DNA of 64,000 nucleotides from Rhodanobacter ginsengisoli (GTDB lineage Bacteria > Pseudomonadota > Gammaproteobacteria > Xanthomonadales > Rhodanobacteraceae): contig NZ_JBHSNF010000001.1 of assembly GCF_042657065.1 (NCBI RefSeq), forward strand, positions 1 through 64,000, given 5' to 3'. How positions within the stretch are numbered: the first letter of the stretch is position 1; each line of letters opens with the position of its first letter. The notes beneath the pieces were generated by a model. It did not search any database. It was not told the DNA's origin and worked only from the letters and a program-made list of their open reading frames with translations. Made by a program: the position numbers and the translations under genes. This document shows positions 42,534 to 52,034 of the stretch, piece after piece.

Positions 42534-43885
42534 GTCTGCTCACGGAGGGAGCGTCGCTAGCCGACGCCTATCTGCAGGGTCGAGCGGGTCGACCCGTGAA
42601 CTCGACGCGTGGACTCGACGAGTTCGAGCGCTGGCTCGGGAAGCTCGATCTGCATGCCGGCACGGATCCACTGAGGTTGGCTCGCGATACGCTGGAATGG
42701 ATGGCCTCGTGCGGTGTCCATAGCGACCATCCGCGGTACTTCGGCCTGTTCAACCCTCCGGCGCTCGTCGAGGGCGTTCTGGGTGACTTGATCGTGGGCG
42801 TGGTCAATCCTCAGCTTGCCGTGGTCGAACATGCGCCAGTCGCCGCCGCCATCGAGAAACGACTGATCAACGAGTTTGGGGCGCTCATCGGCTGGACGAG
42901 GACGGTTGGGCATTTCACCAGTGGCGGTAGCGAGGCCAATCACACCGCACTGTTGGCGGCATTGGTGCGCCGCTACCCGCAGTGGGCCGAAGCAGGCGTA
43001 CCTCGATACGACCGGCGCCCCGGCATCTATGCATCGGAACACGCGCACCTGGCCTGGATCAAGCTGGCCAGGATGGCTGGATTGGGGGCCGATGCGGTGC
43101 GCTTGATTCCTGCAGCGAACGACTTGCGCATGCGCGCGGCCGATCTGCGGCGCGCCCTTAATCAGGAAGCGGCCCTCGATCCGGTGCTGATCGTGGGGAC
43201 GGCAGGCACCACAGCTCACGGTGCGATTGACGACCTGTCAGAGCTGGCGGACGTGGCACGGGATGTGGGCGCCCATTTTCATGTCGACGCGGCGTGGGCG
43301 GGCGCGGGTCTTATTGTTCCCGAACTGATATCGCGATATGCGGGAATCGACCGCGCGGACAGTGTCACCATCGATGCTCACAAATGGTTGGCCGTCCCCA
43401 TGGGAGCAGGCATGTACCTGGCTCAGGACGAAGCCGCTCTGGCGCGAGCGTTCGCCGTTACCACGGACTACATGCCGCCATCCTCAACGACCCTTCAGCC
43501 TTACGTGGCCTCCATCCAATGGTCGCGGCGATTCATCGGCTTGAAGCTCTTCCTCGCTCTGGGCAGCCGTGGGCTCGATGGCTACGCGATCACGATCAGG
43601 CGCCAGGTCGCCATGGGAGATATGTTGCGCGCCGCACTGGTAGCCGACGGCTGGAAAATCTGCAACCACACATGGTTACCTCTCATTTGTTTTTGCGGCA
43701 CGTCCGCGGACTCGCAGTCGATTGCGGATGACGTGGTGCAGTCCGGGGAAGCCTGGATCTCTACGGTGGCCCTTCGAGGACGCCCGGTGCTGCGTGCCTG
43801 TATCACGAGTCCGGACACGGGTGAGAGCGAAATCGAGCGCCTGGTCACGGCGCTGTCCAAGGCGCGCGAACGGGCACAGAGGTAG
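42530..43885 (+). CDS. Group II PLP-dependent decarboxylase
   Basis: A 451-residue PLP enzyme of the aromatic-amino-acid/glutamate decarboxylase family. It has FTSGGSEANHTALL, the cofactor-holding Asp in HVDAAWAGAG, and the Schiff-base lysine in TIDAHKWLAVPMGAG. The substrate amino acid cannot be read from sequence. It is coupled to the rhodanese gene upstream and followed 8 bp later by a GNAT acetyltransferase, so a three-gene operon that decarboxylates and perhaps acetylates an amino acid is plausible. Confidence 0.9.
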   Translation: MSLLTEGASLADAYLQGRAGRPVNSTRGLDEFERWLGKLDLHAGTDPLRLARDTLEWMASCGVHSDHPRYFGLFNPPALVEGVLGDLIVGVVNPQLAVVEHAPVAAAIEKRLINEFGALIGWTRTVGHFTSGGSEANHTALLAALVRRYPQWAEAGVPRYDRRPGIYASEHAHLAWIKLARMAGLGADAVRLIPAANDLRMRAADLRRALNQEAALDPVLIVGTAGTTAHGAIDDLSELADVARDVGAHFHVDAAWAGAGLIVPELISRYAGIDRADSVTIDAHKWLAVPMGAGMYLAQDEAALARAFAVTTDYMPPSSTTLQPYVASIQWSRRFIGLKLFLALGSRGLDGYAITIRRQVAMGDMLRAALVADGWKICNHTWLPLICFCGTSADSQSIADDVVQSGEAWISTVALRGRPVLRACITSPDTGESEIERLVTALSKARERAQR

Positions 43886-43893
43886 AAGACGCG

Positions 43894-44382
43894 ATGGCGC
43901 TTGAAATTCGGAAGGCCAAACGAAGCGACCTGCACGCCATGCTGGAAATGATGCATGAGCATGCACGATTCGAACGATCAGAACCGCCAAACGCCGACGA
44001 ATCGCGCCTGGTCGAGGCGATCTTCAGGACGCCCCGCCTCCTTTGCGCATGGATAGCTCTTGTTGACGATAAAAGTGTGGGCTATATGACCGCCACGCGA
44101 GAGTTCTCGACGTGGCGAGCGGCCGCCTTCATGCACATGGACTGTCTGTACGTGCGGGCTGACTATCGGGGGATGGGGATCGGCGTTCGCTTGATAGCGG
44201 CCCTGCGCGACTTTTGCGCAGGCGAAGGTATCGATCAGGTCCAGTGGCAGACGCCCGGGTGGAACCGCGATGCAGCCCGCTTCTATCGGCGTCTTGGGGC
44301 AAAGCAGTGCACAAAACGCCGTTTCACCTGGCAGATTGATCCCAGGCAAGTGATCCGGACCCTTGACGAGAAGCCTGGCTAG
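43894..44382 (+). CDS. GNAT-family N-acetyltransferase
   Basis: A 162-residue acetyltransferase. The acetyl-CoA loop is VRADYRGMGIGVRLIAAL and the C-terminal part is WNRDAARFYRRLGAKQ, the pattern of diamine or thialysine acetyltransferases. It follows the decarboxylase by 8 bp, which makes the amine product a candidate substrate. Its stop overlaps that of the convergent SDR gene by 4 bp. Confidence 0.86.
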   Translation: MALEIRKAKRSDLHAMLEMMHEHARFERSEPPNADESRLVEAIFRTPRLLCAWIALVDDKSVGYMTATREFSTWRAAAFMHMDCLYVRADYRGMGIGVRLIAALRDFCAGEGIDQVQWQTPGWNRDAARFYRRLGAKQCTKRRFTWQIDPRQVIRTLDEKPG

Positions 44383-45257
44383 GTGGGCTTGCCGCTGAAT
44401 GCGGCCGCATGCCTTTGCAAGAATTCGATGAAACTCGTTGGTCGAACGCCAAACATCCGATGCGTCGCTGCAAGCACTTTTGCGACGGGGTTCTTCAGGC
44501 GCTCCTCCGTCTGTTCGTCGAGCGCGTCGACAAAGTACGCCGGCAAGCCTCTGGCAAGCAGCTCCCGGCGTCGCTCGTCCGGGGTGATGCGGACATAGGC
44601 TACGGTCGTACCTATGGCTGTCGAGATGTGACCCGCGATGTCATCCATCGTCAGGGCTTCGGGGCCGGTCATCTCGAGACTCTCGCCTTCGTGTCCGCCG
44701 TCGCGGAGCAAAAGGTACGCCACCCTGGCTATGTCCGCAGCATCGACGGGTGACAACGCGATGTCTTCGAATGGAAGGCGGAGCGTGCCGGTAGTCGCAA
44801 TGTCGTGGGCCTCCCGGAGATAGACCTGCATGAATTGACTTGGACGCAGATGGGTCCAGGCAAGTCCGGACCCCTCGAGGTAGTCTTCAATTTCTTCGTG
44901 CATCCGCGTGAACCGGAACCTGGTTGGGTCGGATCCCGGCTCACTGCCGGAAAACTTGATGATGTGGCGCACGCCGGCGGCCTTGCACGCATCGATGAAG
45001 GTGCACTGCGTTTCCGCCATGTCGGGAGCGGCTCCCGAAATCATGAGTACCCGCTCAACTCCAGCGAGTGCCGCGCCAAGTGTGGCAGCACGGCGCATGT
45101 CCGCTTCGACGAGTTCTATGCCTGCCAGCCGGTCGAGCCCTGCCGCCCTGGCTTTGGCGCAGTCACGGACAAGTGCCCTTGCCGGAGACCCATTTCTGGC
45201 GAATTCACGAACGGCAAGTTGCCCATTCAGTCCTGTTGCGCCGGTTACGAGCAGCAT
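44379..45257 (-). CDS. NmrA/SDR-type NAD(P)-binding protein
   Basis: A 292-residue Rossmann protein of the atypical SDR (NmrA, azoreductase-like) group: MLLVTGATGLNGQLAVREF at the N-terminus, IKFSGSEPG, and HLRPSQFMQVYLRE. It has no typical YxxxK catalytic pair in view, so it may be a reductase acting on quinones or nitro compounds, or a redox sensor. Monocistronic, 3' overlap with the GNAT gene. Confidence 0.85.
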   Translation of the reverse strand: MLLVTGATGLNGQLAVREFARNGSPARALVRDCAKARAAGLDRLAGIELVEADMRRAATLGAALAGVERVLMISGAAPDMAETQCTFIDACKAAGVRHIIKFSGSEPGSDPTRFRFTRMHEEIEDYLEGSGLAWTHLRPSQFMQVYLREAHDIATTGTLRLPFEDIALSPVDAADIARVAYLLLRDGGHEGESLEMTGPEALTMDDIAGHISTAIGTTVAYVRITPDERRRELLARGLPAYFVDALDEQTEERLKNPVAKVLAATHRMFGVRPTSFIEFLQRHAAAFSGKPT

Positions 45258-45487
45258 CGCTTCTCCTCTCAGTTTCAGGGCTCTGTACTCGGTGCGGCTC
45301 GGTTACGCCACGCCATTCACCCTGTTGAGACGATCCGGCGATCGCAAAGGATGCGGATGAGGCCACGGTTTGCGCCAGGTCGGAGCCGACAGTCGGTCAC
45401 GCACGGGAAGGGAACCAGGCCACGGCACCTGGATCAGGAACCGGTCGTGTCGGCGGCAGCTCCCAAAGAGGGGTCGACCGACGCTCC

Positions 45488-46105
45488 TCAGGCATCCACT
45501 TCCGGTTGGCATTGCGACGAGCCTGCCGGGGTGTAGCGATCGACGACGATGCCGCAGTCGTAGGATTTCGAGCCGAGCAGTTTCAATCGGCGGAAGCCGG
45601 TTTGCGCGAAGAGCCGTTGACCGCTGCCGAGTGCTGCCGGATTGATGAAGAACTGGTATTCATCGACGAGATCCGCAGCGATCAGCGCGGAGGCAAAGCC
45701 GACACCGCCGAAGACCGCGATGTTGCCGCCGCTGCCGCGCTTGATTACATCGACCTCGCGCGGGAGATCGCCGCGGCCCACTGTCGTCCTCTCCCAGCGG
45801 GAGTTTTCGAGCTTGCTGCTCAGCACGACCTTCTGGACCTGGGTGATCTTCTGCGCAAAGGCATAGAACCTGTCTTCGGGAAACCGCTTCGCGGCGCCCG
45901 CCCAGTGGTTCAGATATCCCTCTTCGGCCATCTTGCGACTCAGGAGGATCGTGTCGATGGTCTGGAAAAACACATTGAAGTCACGCTTCAGGTCCGCGTC
46001 CCACGGGCAATCGCTGCCCCAGTCCCAGACCTGCCAGTCGTGCGGTACATCGCCTCCGACAAAGCCGTCGACCGACATCTGCATCTGAAGAACGAGTCTT
46101 TTCAT
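45488..46105 (-). CDS. RibD C-terminal/dihydrofolate reductase-like protein
   Basis: A 205-residue protein starting MKRLVLQMQMSVDGFVGGD, with ILLSRKMAEEGYLNHW and GSGGNIAVFGGVGFASALI, the pattern of YyaP/RibD C-terminal reductases (pfam RibD_C). They use NADPH; substrates are mostly unknown. Start at 46105 because the longer frame runs into the divergent promoter. It is divergent from an HxlR regulator (118 bp), which probably controls it. Confidence 0.85.
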   Translation of the reverse strand: MKRLVLQMQMSVDGFVGGDVPHDWQVWDWGSDCPWDADLKRDFNVFFQTIDTILLSRKMAEEGYLNHWAGAAKRFPEDRFYAFAQKITQVQKVVLSSKLENSRWERTTVGRGDLPREVDVIKRGSGGNIAVFGGVGFASALIAADLVDEYQFFINPAALGSGQRLFAQTGFRRLKLLGSKSYDCGIVVDRYTPAGSSQCQPEVDA

Positions 46106-46223
46106 CGTGCCTCTCGCTCGGATGGGACGGCATCCTCGCCACTGGAGGTGAATTGCAGGCGGAGAATTTGACACGCAGGAAAAATGGTTGCAATAGTAAA
46201 GTGATGTACAAACGGAACCGAAC

Positions 46224-46637
46224 ATGTCGACCAAGCAAAGATCCGGCTGCCCGATCAACCTGTCCCTGGAGCTGCTGGGAGACCGCTGGACACTCCTGAT
46301 CATTCGTGACCTGGCTTTCGGTGGAAAGAAGCACTTCAGGGAGTTTCTTCAGTCGGACGAGGGGATTTCGTCGCGGACACTGGCGGAGCGCTTGCAGACC
46401 CTGCAGGACGAGGGGATCGTCTCGCGCCATGATGATCCCGCGCACAGGTTGAAGGTGGTCTATCGGCTGACCGAAGCGGGAATGGATGTGTTGCCGTTGC
46501 TGATCGAACTCGGTGTCTGGGGCAGTGAACATCGCCGCGCCGACGACGATCTCGCCCGGTTCGCCAAGCGGTTGAAGGCGGGAGGTAGCAAGGCCATCGA
46601 GCGCAGGAAGAACGCGTTGCGGGCCGAGCAGGCTTGA
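46224..46637 (+). CDS. HxlR-family regulator
   Basis: A 137-residue winged-helix protein with the family hallmark CPINLSLELLGDRWTLLIIRDLAF, and SSRTLAERLQTLQDEGIVSRH, YRLTEAG. It probably senses a reactive electrophile or redox change through its N-terminal Cys, as other HxlR proteins do. The divergent dihydrofolate-reductase-like gene is the likely target. Confidence 0.9.
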   Translation: MSTKQRSGCPINLSLELLGDRWTLLIIRDLAFGGKKHFREFLQSDEGISSRTLAERLQTLQDEGIVSRHDDPAHRLKVVYRLTEAGMDVLPLLIELGVWGSEHRRADDDLARFAKRLKAGGSKAIERRKNALRAEQA

Positions 46638-46812
46638 GCGGGAGGTCGTCGCACCGGCTGGAGTGACGATCCAACTCAGAGCGAATCCTTTCACTCGTGT
46701 CGTACGTCTTCCTATACAGGAGGGCATGCATCCTTCCTGACCGATGGGCGCCATGATGCTGTCGGGAGGCGACAGCCCCATGAGGTCTCACGTGTTGCAA
46801 AGAGGACGGACG

Positions 46813-47118
46813 ATGAAACAGGTGCTTGTGACCTACGCGACAAAACCCGAGTGCGCGGAAGAGAATGCGCGCCTTGTCGGCGAGGTTTTCGCCGAACTGC
46901 ATGCCCGCGCGCCCCGAGGGCTTCACTATGTGGTTCTCCGCCGCGGCGATGGCACTTTCATGCACTTCGTCCAACAGGACGACGGGGCGACGGGCCTTTC
47001 GGATCTCGAATCGTTCCGTGCCTTTCAGCAGGCCGTCAGCGAGCGCTGGCGCGAAAGGCCAGTGGTCGCCGACGTCGAGGTCGTGGGCTCGTATGGCATG
47101 GCGCCAAAAACGGATTGA
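46813..47118 (+). CDS. Small ABM-like (antibiotic biosynthesis monooxygenase) protein
   Basis: A 101-residue alpha/beta protein (MKQVLVTYATKPECAEENAR, HYVVLRRGDGTFMHFV) of ferredoxin-like ABM type. Such domains are small monooxygenases or scaffold-like proteins. Start ATG 46813 after GAGGACGG. The next gene, an extracytoplasmic sigma factor, begins one base after its stop, so the pair is coupled, as in other ECF-partner operons. Confidence 0.75.
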   Translation: MKQVLVTYATKPECAEENARLVGEVFAELHARAPRGLHYVVLRRGDGTFMHFVQQDDGATGLSDLESFRAFQQAVSERWRERPVVADVEVVGSYGMAPKTD

Positions 47119-47119
47119 T

Positions 47120-48043
47120 ATGGTTCTTCAGATGACGTATCCGATCCCCCGGCACGACGAAGAGCACCGGGCCATCAACGAGACGCTCGGTCTTCTGCGC
47201 CCGAAGCTTCACCGCTATTGCGCTCGGATGGCGGGTTCGGCGATCGACGGCGAGGACCTCATGCAGGATGTGCTTGTCAAGGCGCTCGAGGTCCTTCCAG
47301 GCAAGCAAATCGACAGCGTTGAAAACTGGCTTTTCCACGTTGCGCACAACATCACCATTGACTTCCTGCGGCGCCGGCGGCGTCGGTACGACCTGCAATC
47401 GGAGGAAGATCCGGACATGATCGCCGACAGCGCAGCCTCCGAAGCGGACCCGTTTGTCGCTGCCGCGGGACTCAGAACGTTCATGTATTTGCCCGCCGCG
47501 CAGCGCGCGTGCACGATTCTCAAGGACATCCTCGACTACTCCCTCCAGGAAATCGCCGACATCACAGAGTCGAGCATCCCTGCGGTCAAGTCCAGTTTGC
47601 ATCGCGGCAGGAACAGGATTCACGAGCTTGCCGGGGCACCGAATGAGAGCGTCCCACGGCTGAGTGAGGAAGAGTTGAGCAGGCTTGCCCGATATGTCCG
47701 GCATTTCAACGACCGCGACTTTGATGCCGTTCGGGACATGCTGGCAGACGACGTCAGACTCGAATTGGTCGCCAAGACACGGATGGCAGGCCGGCGTCAG
47801 GTCTCCCGCTATTTCCACAACTACAGCGGGGTAGACGACTGGCGTTTGGCTCCAGGCCTGGTCGATGGCCGGCCAGCGCTACTGGTGTTCGATCCGAACG
47901 ATGCCGCGGTAACGCCGTCCTACTTCGTCTTGCTGGAATGGGGCAAGGATCAAATCCGGTCTATCCGCGATTTCCGGCATGCGAAATATGTTGCGGATTC
48001 AGCCGAGATGATTCCGTTCGGTCCATCCGGCGGCTCATCATGA
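47120..48043 (+). CDS. ECF sigma factor with SnoaL-like C-terminus
   Basis: A 307-residue sigma factor: region 2 (YCARMAGSAIDGEDLMQDVLVKAL) and region 4 (YLPAAQRACTILKDILDYSLQEIADI) are fused to a SnoaL-like domain (HFNDRDFDAVRDMLADDV). It lacks the WLPEPL and DGGGK motifs of the ECF41 factor at 30165-31022, so it belongs to a different SnoaL-fused group. Start ATG 47120. The ABM-like gene upstream is its probable partner and target. No matching promoter could be named. Confidence 0.86.
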   Translation: MVLQMTYPIPRHDEEHRAINETLGLLRPKLHRYCARMAGSAIDGEDLMQDVLVKALEVLPGKQIDSVENWLFHVAHNITIDFLRRRRRRYDLQSEEDPDMIADSAASEADPFVAAAGLRTFMYLPAAQRACTILKDILDYSLQEIADITESSIPAVKSSLHRGRNRIHELAGAPNESVPRLSEEELSRLARYVRHFNDRDFDAVRDMLADDVRLELVAKTRMAGRRQVSRYFHNYSGVDDWRLAPGLVDGRPALLVFDPNDAAVTPSYFVLLEWGKDQIRSIRDFRHAKYVADSAEMIPFGPSGGSS

Positions 48044-48111
48044 TCGCCGTCGATCACCGGGACGAGAGCGGGATAACCTGTTGTGAAGGGACCTTGGAGA
48101 GGGAGAAATCG

Positions 48112-48501
48112 GTGTCAGTTCCAAATGCAATCGAAGTCGTGACATTGTTTGTCGACGACATCACGCAGGCAAAGACCTTTTACGAAAGCGTCTTCGAGCC
48201 CGAGGTGGTTTATGAGGATGAGGTTTCCTGCGTCCTGGATTTCGAGGGGACAGCGGTCAACTTGCTCCAGATCTCGCAGGCGCCAGAACTGGTCGTGCCC
48301 GTACCCGTGGCTCCGGCGGCCGCGGGTGCTCGTGTTTTGCTCACGATCAAGGTCGCCGATGTGGACGCTACATGCGCCGTTCTCCGGGACCGTGGCGTAA
48401 GGTTGTTGAACGGCCCTATCGACCGGCCTTGGGGACGCCGTACAGCAGCCTTCGCGGACCCGTCCGGCCATGTTTGGGAAGTCGCACAGGAGCTCGGCTA
48501 G
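48112..48501 (+). CDS. VOC-family (glyoxalase-like) protein
   Basis: A 129-residue glyoxalase/bleomycin-resistance fold protein: VVTLFVDDITQAKTFYESVF, VLLTIKVADVDATCAVLRDRG, FADPSGHVWEVAQEL. Metal-binding residues of glyoxalase I are only partly kept, so the activity is uncertain. Start GTG 48112 after GGAGAGGGAGAAATC. It follows the sigma factor by 68 bp and is probably in the same unit. Confidence 0.82.
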   Translation: MSVPNAIEVVTLFVDDITQAKTFYESVFEPEVVYEDEVSCVLDFEGTAVNLLQISQAPELVVPVPVAPAAAGARVLLTIKVADVDATCAVLRDRGVRLLNGPIDRPWGRRTAAFADPSGHVWEVAQELG

Positions 48502-49172
48502 GGTGGGGATCTGGGCACTGGAGTGACAGACGCCGCGCTCGAATGTGTTCGCAAGCCGCGTGGAAGATGTCTCTGCGGTGCTGTTCATTATGTCGTGTAC
48601 TGCTGCACCAGTTGCGTCGGCTGCTGCTAGTACATCGTTCCCGTAACCGAAGGCATCGACGACAAGATCGGGGTCGCCATCTGTCATGTGGCCGCTGTCA
48701 TCTACTTTGACGAAGTCGACGGCGAAATCGTTACGAGCAGAGTTTTCCGTGGAGTACAGGCTGCCGATCGTCAGCAGGACGAGACAGGAGGCGGAGGTTG
48801 TGCGCAGGTGAGCCGGGGCATGGACTCCACGGAATGGATTCGGGTGATGAAACGTGCTGGGCTGAATGCGAGCTTGCAGATCGAGCGTAGCGACGCGCAT
48901 CCGTTCACACGCCCGCCTGGATCGATATTCGGGCGACTTCAGCGGCACAGATGGGCACCAACCCTTTAGTTGGTCATCCGCAAGGGGGGTTCTACCCCAT
49001 CTTTGCAGTTGGCCGTTTGGGTTCCGGTGCCCGAGTCAGGTTCTAGCACCATGCCCCCGGTATGGGCGCGGACAAGAACGATGGTCTCAAGAAGAAACTG
49101 GTGCTGTGGGTTTGGGTTGAAGAGTTGCCCGATGCGCCCGTGGACGAAAACGTGGCGCAGGGTGCTGCTAAC
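48502..49172. other. Intergenic stretch without a clear gene
   Basis: About 670 bp between the VOC gene and the MocR regulator stop. The minus-strand frame 48115-48948 crosses the VOC gene antisense and has an unfamiliar translation; short plus-strand frames are no better. It may hold decayed coding sequence. Confidence 0.4.
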
Positions 49173-50654
49173 TCACAGGCAGCGCCTGAGCCGGCACATT
49201 GCCTCGTCCAATGCGGACGCGTCCACCCCGCCGAAGCCCATGATCAGGCCACCCCGCAATGGCGGCTCGAAGTAGCACGGCGACAGGGGCCGCGCCGACA
49301 CGCCCTCTCGTGCGGCTCGCCGCGACAACGCCACGTCATCCACGCCCGGTGGCAGCAATGCCGTGAGTTGCATGCCGGCCTCGGCGCCGACCGGTTCCAG
49401 CGTGCCGGGAAGGTACCGGGCGACGGCCTTGAGCAGGGCTATTCGTCGCTCCGCGTACAGCATGCGCGTGCGGCGAATGTGCCGCGCGAAGTGTCCCTCG
49501 CGGATGAAGTCATCCAGGGCCAGCTGGGTCAGCGTGGCGGTGCAGGTGTCCAGCGCGTCACGGCAAGCGCGGAAGGCGGGCACCAGGTCTCGGGGCACCA
49601 CCAAATAGCCCAGGCGCAGGGCAGGGAACATCACTTTGCTGAAGGTGCCCACGTAGATTACCCGCGCGTCCGTATCCAGCCCCTGCAGTGATGTGATCGG
49701 GTGGCTGTCATAGCGGTACTCGCTGTCGTAGTCATCCTCCACAATCCACGCGCCCTGGTGGGCGGCCCACTGCAGCAATTGCATGCGCCGTGTTGCGCTC
49801 ATGGTCATGCCCAGCGGGAACTGGTGCGAGGGCGAGATGTAGGCCAGTCGCGCCTCCGGCGCACGAATGATTCCCTCGGCGACGTCCAGTCCCTCGGTGT
49901 CCACCGGCACCGGTATCGCCCGAGCGCCGACGGCGGCCAGCGCCTGCCCTGCGCCGGGGTAGCCGGGGTCTTCCACCCATGCCTTGTCGCCGACATCCAG
50001 CAAGGCATGCGCGCACAACTGCACGCCATGCTGCGCGCCAGTGGTGATCAGCACCTGCGAGGCATCGGCGCGTACCGCACGCACGGCGCCCAGGTAGTCG
50101 GCGATGGCCTCGCGCAGTGGCAGCCAGCCTTGGGTGTCGCCGTAGGTCAGTGTCGCCACATCCGGCGAGCGTGCATGGCGTGCCAGCAGCTTCGCCCACA
50201 AGGCATGAGGGAAGTGCTCCAGCGCCGGCAGGCCCACGCGAAATGCGCCTTGGCTGTCCAGCCAGGTCTGCTCCGGCGCGCGCATCGCCGCTGCTCGCTG
50301 CGCTACGCGGCGCAGGGCGCTGCCGTTGGGCGTGATGCGAAGCACGGCCTGGGTCTTCGGTCGCGCGGATCTCGCCGCCTCCTGTGGGATGGTCGCCGCC
50401 ACTCGGGTGCCCGCGCCAATGAAACTCTGCAGGTAGCCCTCGGCCAGCAATTGTTCGTAGGCGCTCAGCACCGGCAGGCGCGACACACGCAATTCGCCGG
50501 CCAGGCTGCGTGTGGACGGCACGCGCTGTCCCGGTCGCAGCTGGCCGCCGGCGATGGCGCGCCGGAACCAGTCGGAGATCTGCTGGTAGATCGGCACCCC
50601 GCTGTCCGGTTTCAGCGCAATGGGCGGCAGGAACGAAGCGGACGCACGGGGCAT
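49173..50654 (-). CDS. MocR/PdxR-family regulator
   Basis: A 493-residue fusion of a GntR-type winged helix (residues 10-80, GQRVPSTRSLAGELRVSRLPV) and an aminotransferase-like PLP domain (TTGAQHGVQLCAHALL, WIVEDDYDSEYRY, YVGTFSKVMFPALRLGY; the FSK lysine binds PLP). MocR proteins sense PLP or amino compounds. It is divergent from an outer-membrane transporter gene 86 bp away, its likely target. Start at 50654, shorter than the open frame. Confidence 0.9.
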   Translation of the reverse strand: MPRASASFLPPIALKPDSGVPIYQQISDWFRRAIAGGQLRPGQRVPSTRSLAGELRVSRLPVLSAYEQLLAEGYLQSFIGAGTRVAATIPQEAARSARPKTQAVLRITPNGSALRRVAQRAAAMRAPEQTWLDSQGAFRVGLPALEHFPHALWAKLLARHARSPDVATLTYGDTQGWLPLREAIADYLGAVRAVRADASQVLITTGAQHGVQLCAHALLDVGDKAWVEDPGYPGAGQALAAVGARAIPVPVDTEGLDVAEGIIRAPEARLAYISPSHQFPLGMTMSATRRMQLLQWAAHQGAWIVEDDYDSEYRYDSHPITSLQGLDTDARVIYVGTFSKVMFPALRLGYLVVPRDLVPAFRACRDALDTCTATLTQLALDDFIREGHFARHIRRTRMLYAERRIALLKAVARYLPGTLEPVGAEAGMQLTALLPPGVDDVALSRRAAREGVSARPLSPCYFEPPLRGGLIMGFGGVDASALDEAMCRLRRCL

Positions 50655-50667
50655 GGCGGAAGACTCC

Positions 50668-50701
50668 AAGTGGTCATGCCAGATCATAGCGAAGTGGCTA
50701 T
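50668..50701. promoter_or_regulatory. Candidate MocR direct repeats
   Basis: AAGTGGTCAT (50668-50677) and AAGTGGCTAT (50692-50701) are direct repeats 24 bp apart between the MocR gene and the divergent transporter gene. MocR regulators often bind such direct repeats. Eight of ten bases match; by-eye evidence only. Confidence 0.35.
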
Positions 50702-50740
50702 TCGCAGCGACCACCTGGCTGCCTACTCTGTTCGTCTGAC

Positions 50741-51757
50741 ATGGTGCCGATCCGGTGGAGGCGTGGCTTGAGCAGGATTGACAACGCAAAAGGCGCGGCA
50801 TGCTGGCTGTGCCATGGGGCATGGCTGCTGGCGCTGGTGGCGCCGCTGGCCATGGCGCAGGACGTCACCACGGCCGCACTGCAGCGCCAATCGCGCGACG
50901 ACGCCTGGTGGACTGGACCCATGCTGGCCAATTCCGCTGAAACCCTCCCCCCCGGGCACATACTGGTGGAGCCCTACGTCTATGACGCGATGTCCCACAA
51001 GGTGGATGCCTTCGGCTCACGCGCCTACGTACTCTATGGCGTCACCGACGACTTCACCGTCGGCTTCATCCCGATCATCGGCTACAACCGCGTCAGCGGC
51101 GGGCCCAACAGCTCGGGTATTCGATTGGGCGACCAGATCCTGCAGGCGCAGTACCGCCTGATCCGCTACCACGAGGGCAGCTGGGTGCCCACCGTGTCGC
51201 TGATGCTTCAGCAGGCGCTGCCCACTGGCCGCTATGACCGCCTGGGTTCGCGGCCCGCCAACGGCATGGGCCGCGGCGCCTACGCCACCACCCTGGGTGT
51301 GAACGCGCAGAGCTATTTCTGGATGCCCAACGGACGCATCCTGCGCATGCGTCTCAACGTCTCGGGCACGGTGGCAGGCCATGCCGACGTGGACGGCGTG
51401 AGCGTGTACGGCACTGGCCCGTCCTTCCGCGGCCGCGCGCATCCGGGCAACAACTTCTACGTCGACACATCCTTGGAATACAGCCTCACCACGCGGTGGG
51501 TGCTGGCCATGGACCTGCTCTACAGCCATAACGACAGCACCCACGTGACTGGCATCGACGACTCGCTCGACCCGGCCACATTGCCGCTGCCCGTGAGAGT
51601 GGACTCCGGCTCCAGCGACACCGTGGGCTTCGCCCCTGCAGTGGAATACAGCTGGACGCCCAACATCGGCGTGCTGCTGGGTGTGCGCGTACTGGCCGGG
51701 GGCCACAACACGCGCCGATCAGTGACGCCGGCCATCGCCATCAACTACGTGCACTGA
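50741..51757 (+). CDS. Outer-membrane transporter-like beta-barrel protein
   Basis: A 338-residue exported protein (signal cleavage near LAMAQD) with the pattern of the phenol-pathway MetA-type transporter family: LPPGHILVEPYVYD, GITDDFTVGFIPIIGYN-like strand, GDQILQAQYRLI and a C-terminal barrel. Substrate unknown. ATG 50741 is used; TTG 50768 has a better GGAGG site and is equally plausible. Divergent from the MocR regulator. Confidence 0.78.
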   Translation: MVPIRWRRGLSRIDNAKGAACWLCHGAWLLALVAPLAMAQDVTTAALQRQSRDDAWWTGPMLANSAETLPPGHILVEPYVYDAMSHKVDAFGSRAYVLYGVTDDFTVGFIPIIGYNRVSGGPNSSGIRLGDQILQAQYRLIRYHEGSWVPTVSLMLQQALPTGRYDRLGSRPANGMGRGAYATTLGVNAQSYFWMPNGRILRMRLNVSGTVAGHADVDGVSVYGTGPSFRGRAHPGNNFYVDTSLEYSLTTRWVLAMDLLYSHNDSTHVTGIDDSLDPATLPLPVRVDSGSSDTVGFAPAVEYSWTPNIGVLLGVRVLAGGHNTRRSVTPAIAINYVH

Positions 51758-51806
51758 GCAGACAGTCCGGATTGCCCATCGACCCCTGCCTTCCTCCGAG
51801 GCCGCC

Positions 51807-52034
51807 ATGTCAGCAGCGCGGACCGCCGACGGTCATTGCGCTGACAATGCGGTGGCCGAGGGTTTCTTCGGCATGATCAAACGCGAACGGGTCCATCGCC
51901 GCCGCTACCTGACGCTGGCCGAGGCGCGGTCCGATGTCTTTGCTTACATCGAGCGCTTCCACAATCCCCGAATGCAACGCAGAATCGAAATTCGGGATCG
52001 GGCCTTAACTCAACTGTCCGCGAAAACGGGGTAG
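51807..52034 (+). pseudogene. IS3-family transposase C-terminal fragment
   Basis: The frame DNAVAEGFFGMIKRERVH with a final FHNPRMQRRIEIRDRALTQLSA is the end of an IS3-type DDE integrase core, including the last catalytic Glu (AEGFF). Everything upstream, including the two Asp residues, is gone, so this is an inactive fragment of an insertion sequence. Confidence 0.88.

Noticed and set aside
48115..48948. A 277-codon minus-strand frame near the VOC gene
   Set aside because: Part of it is antisense to the VOC protein, and the rest has no recognisable domain or ribosome-binding site.
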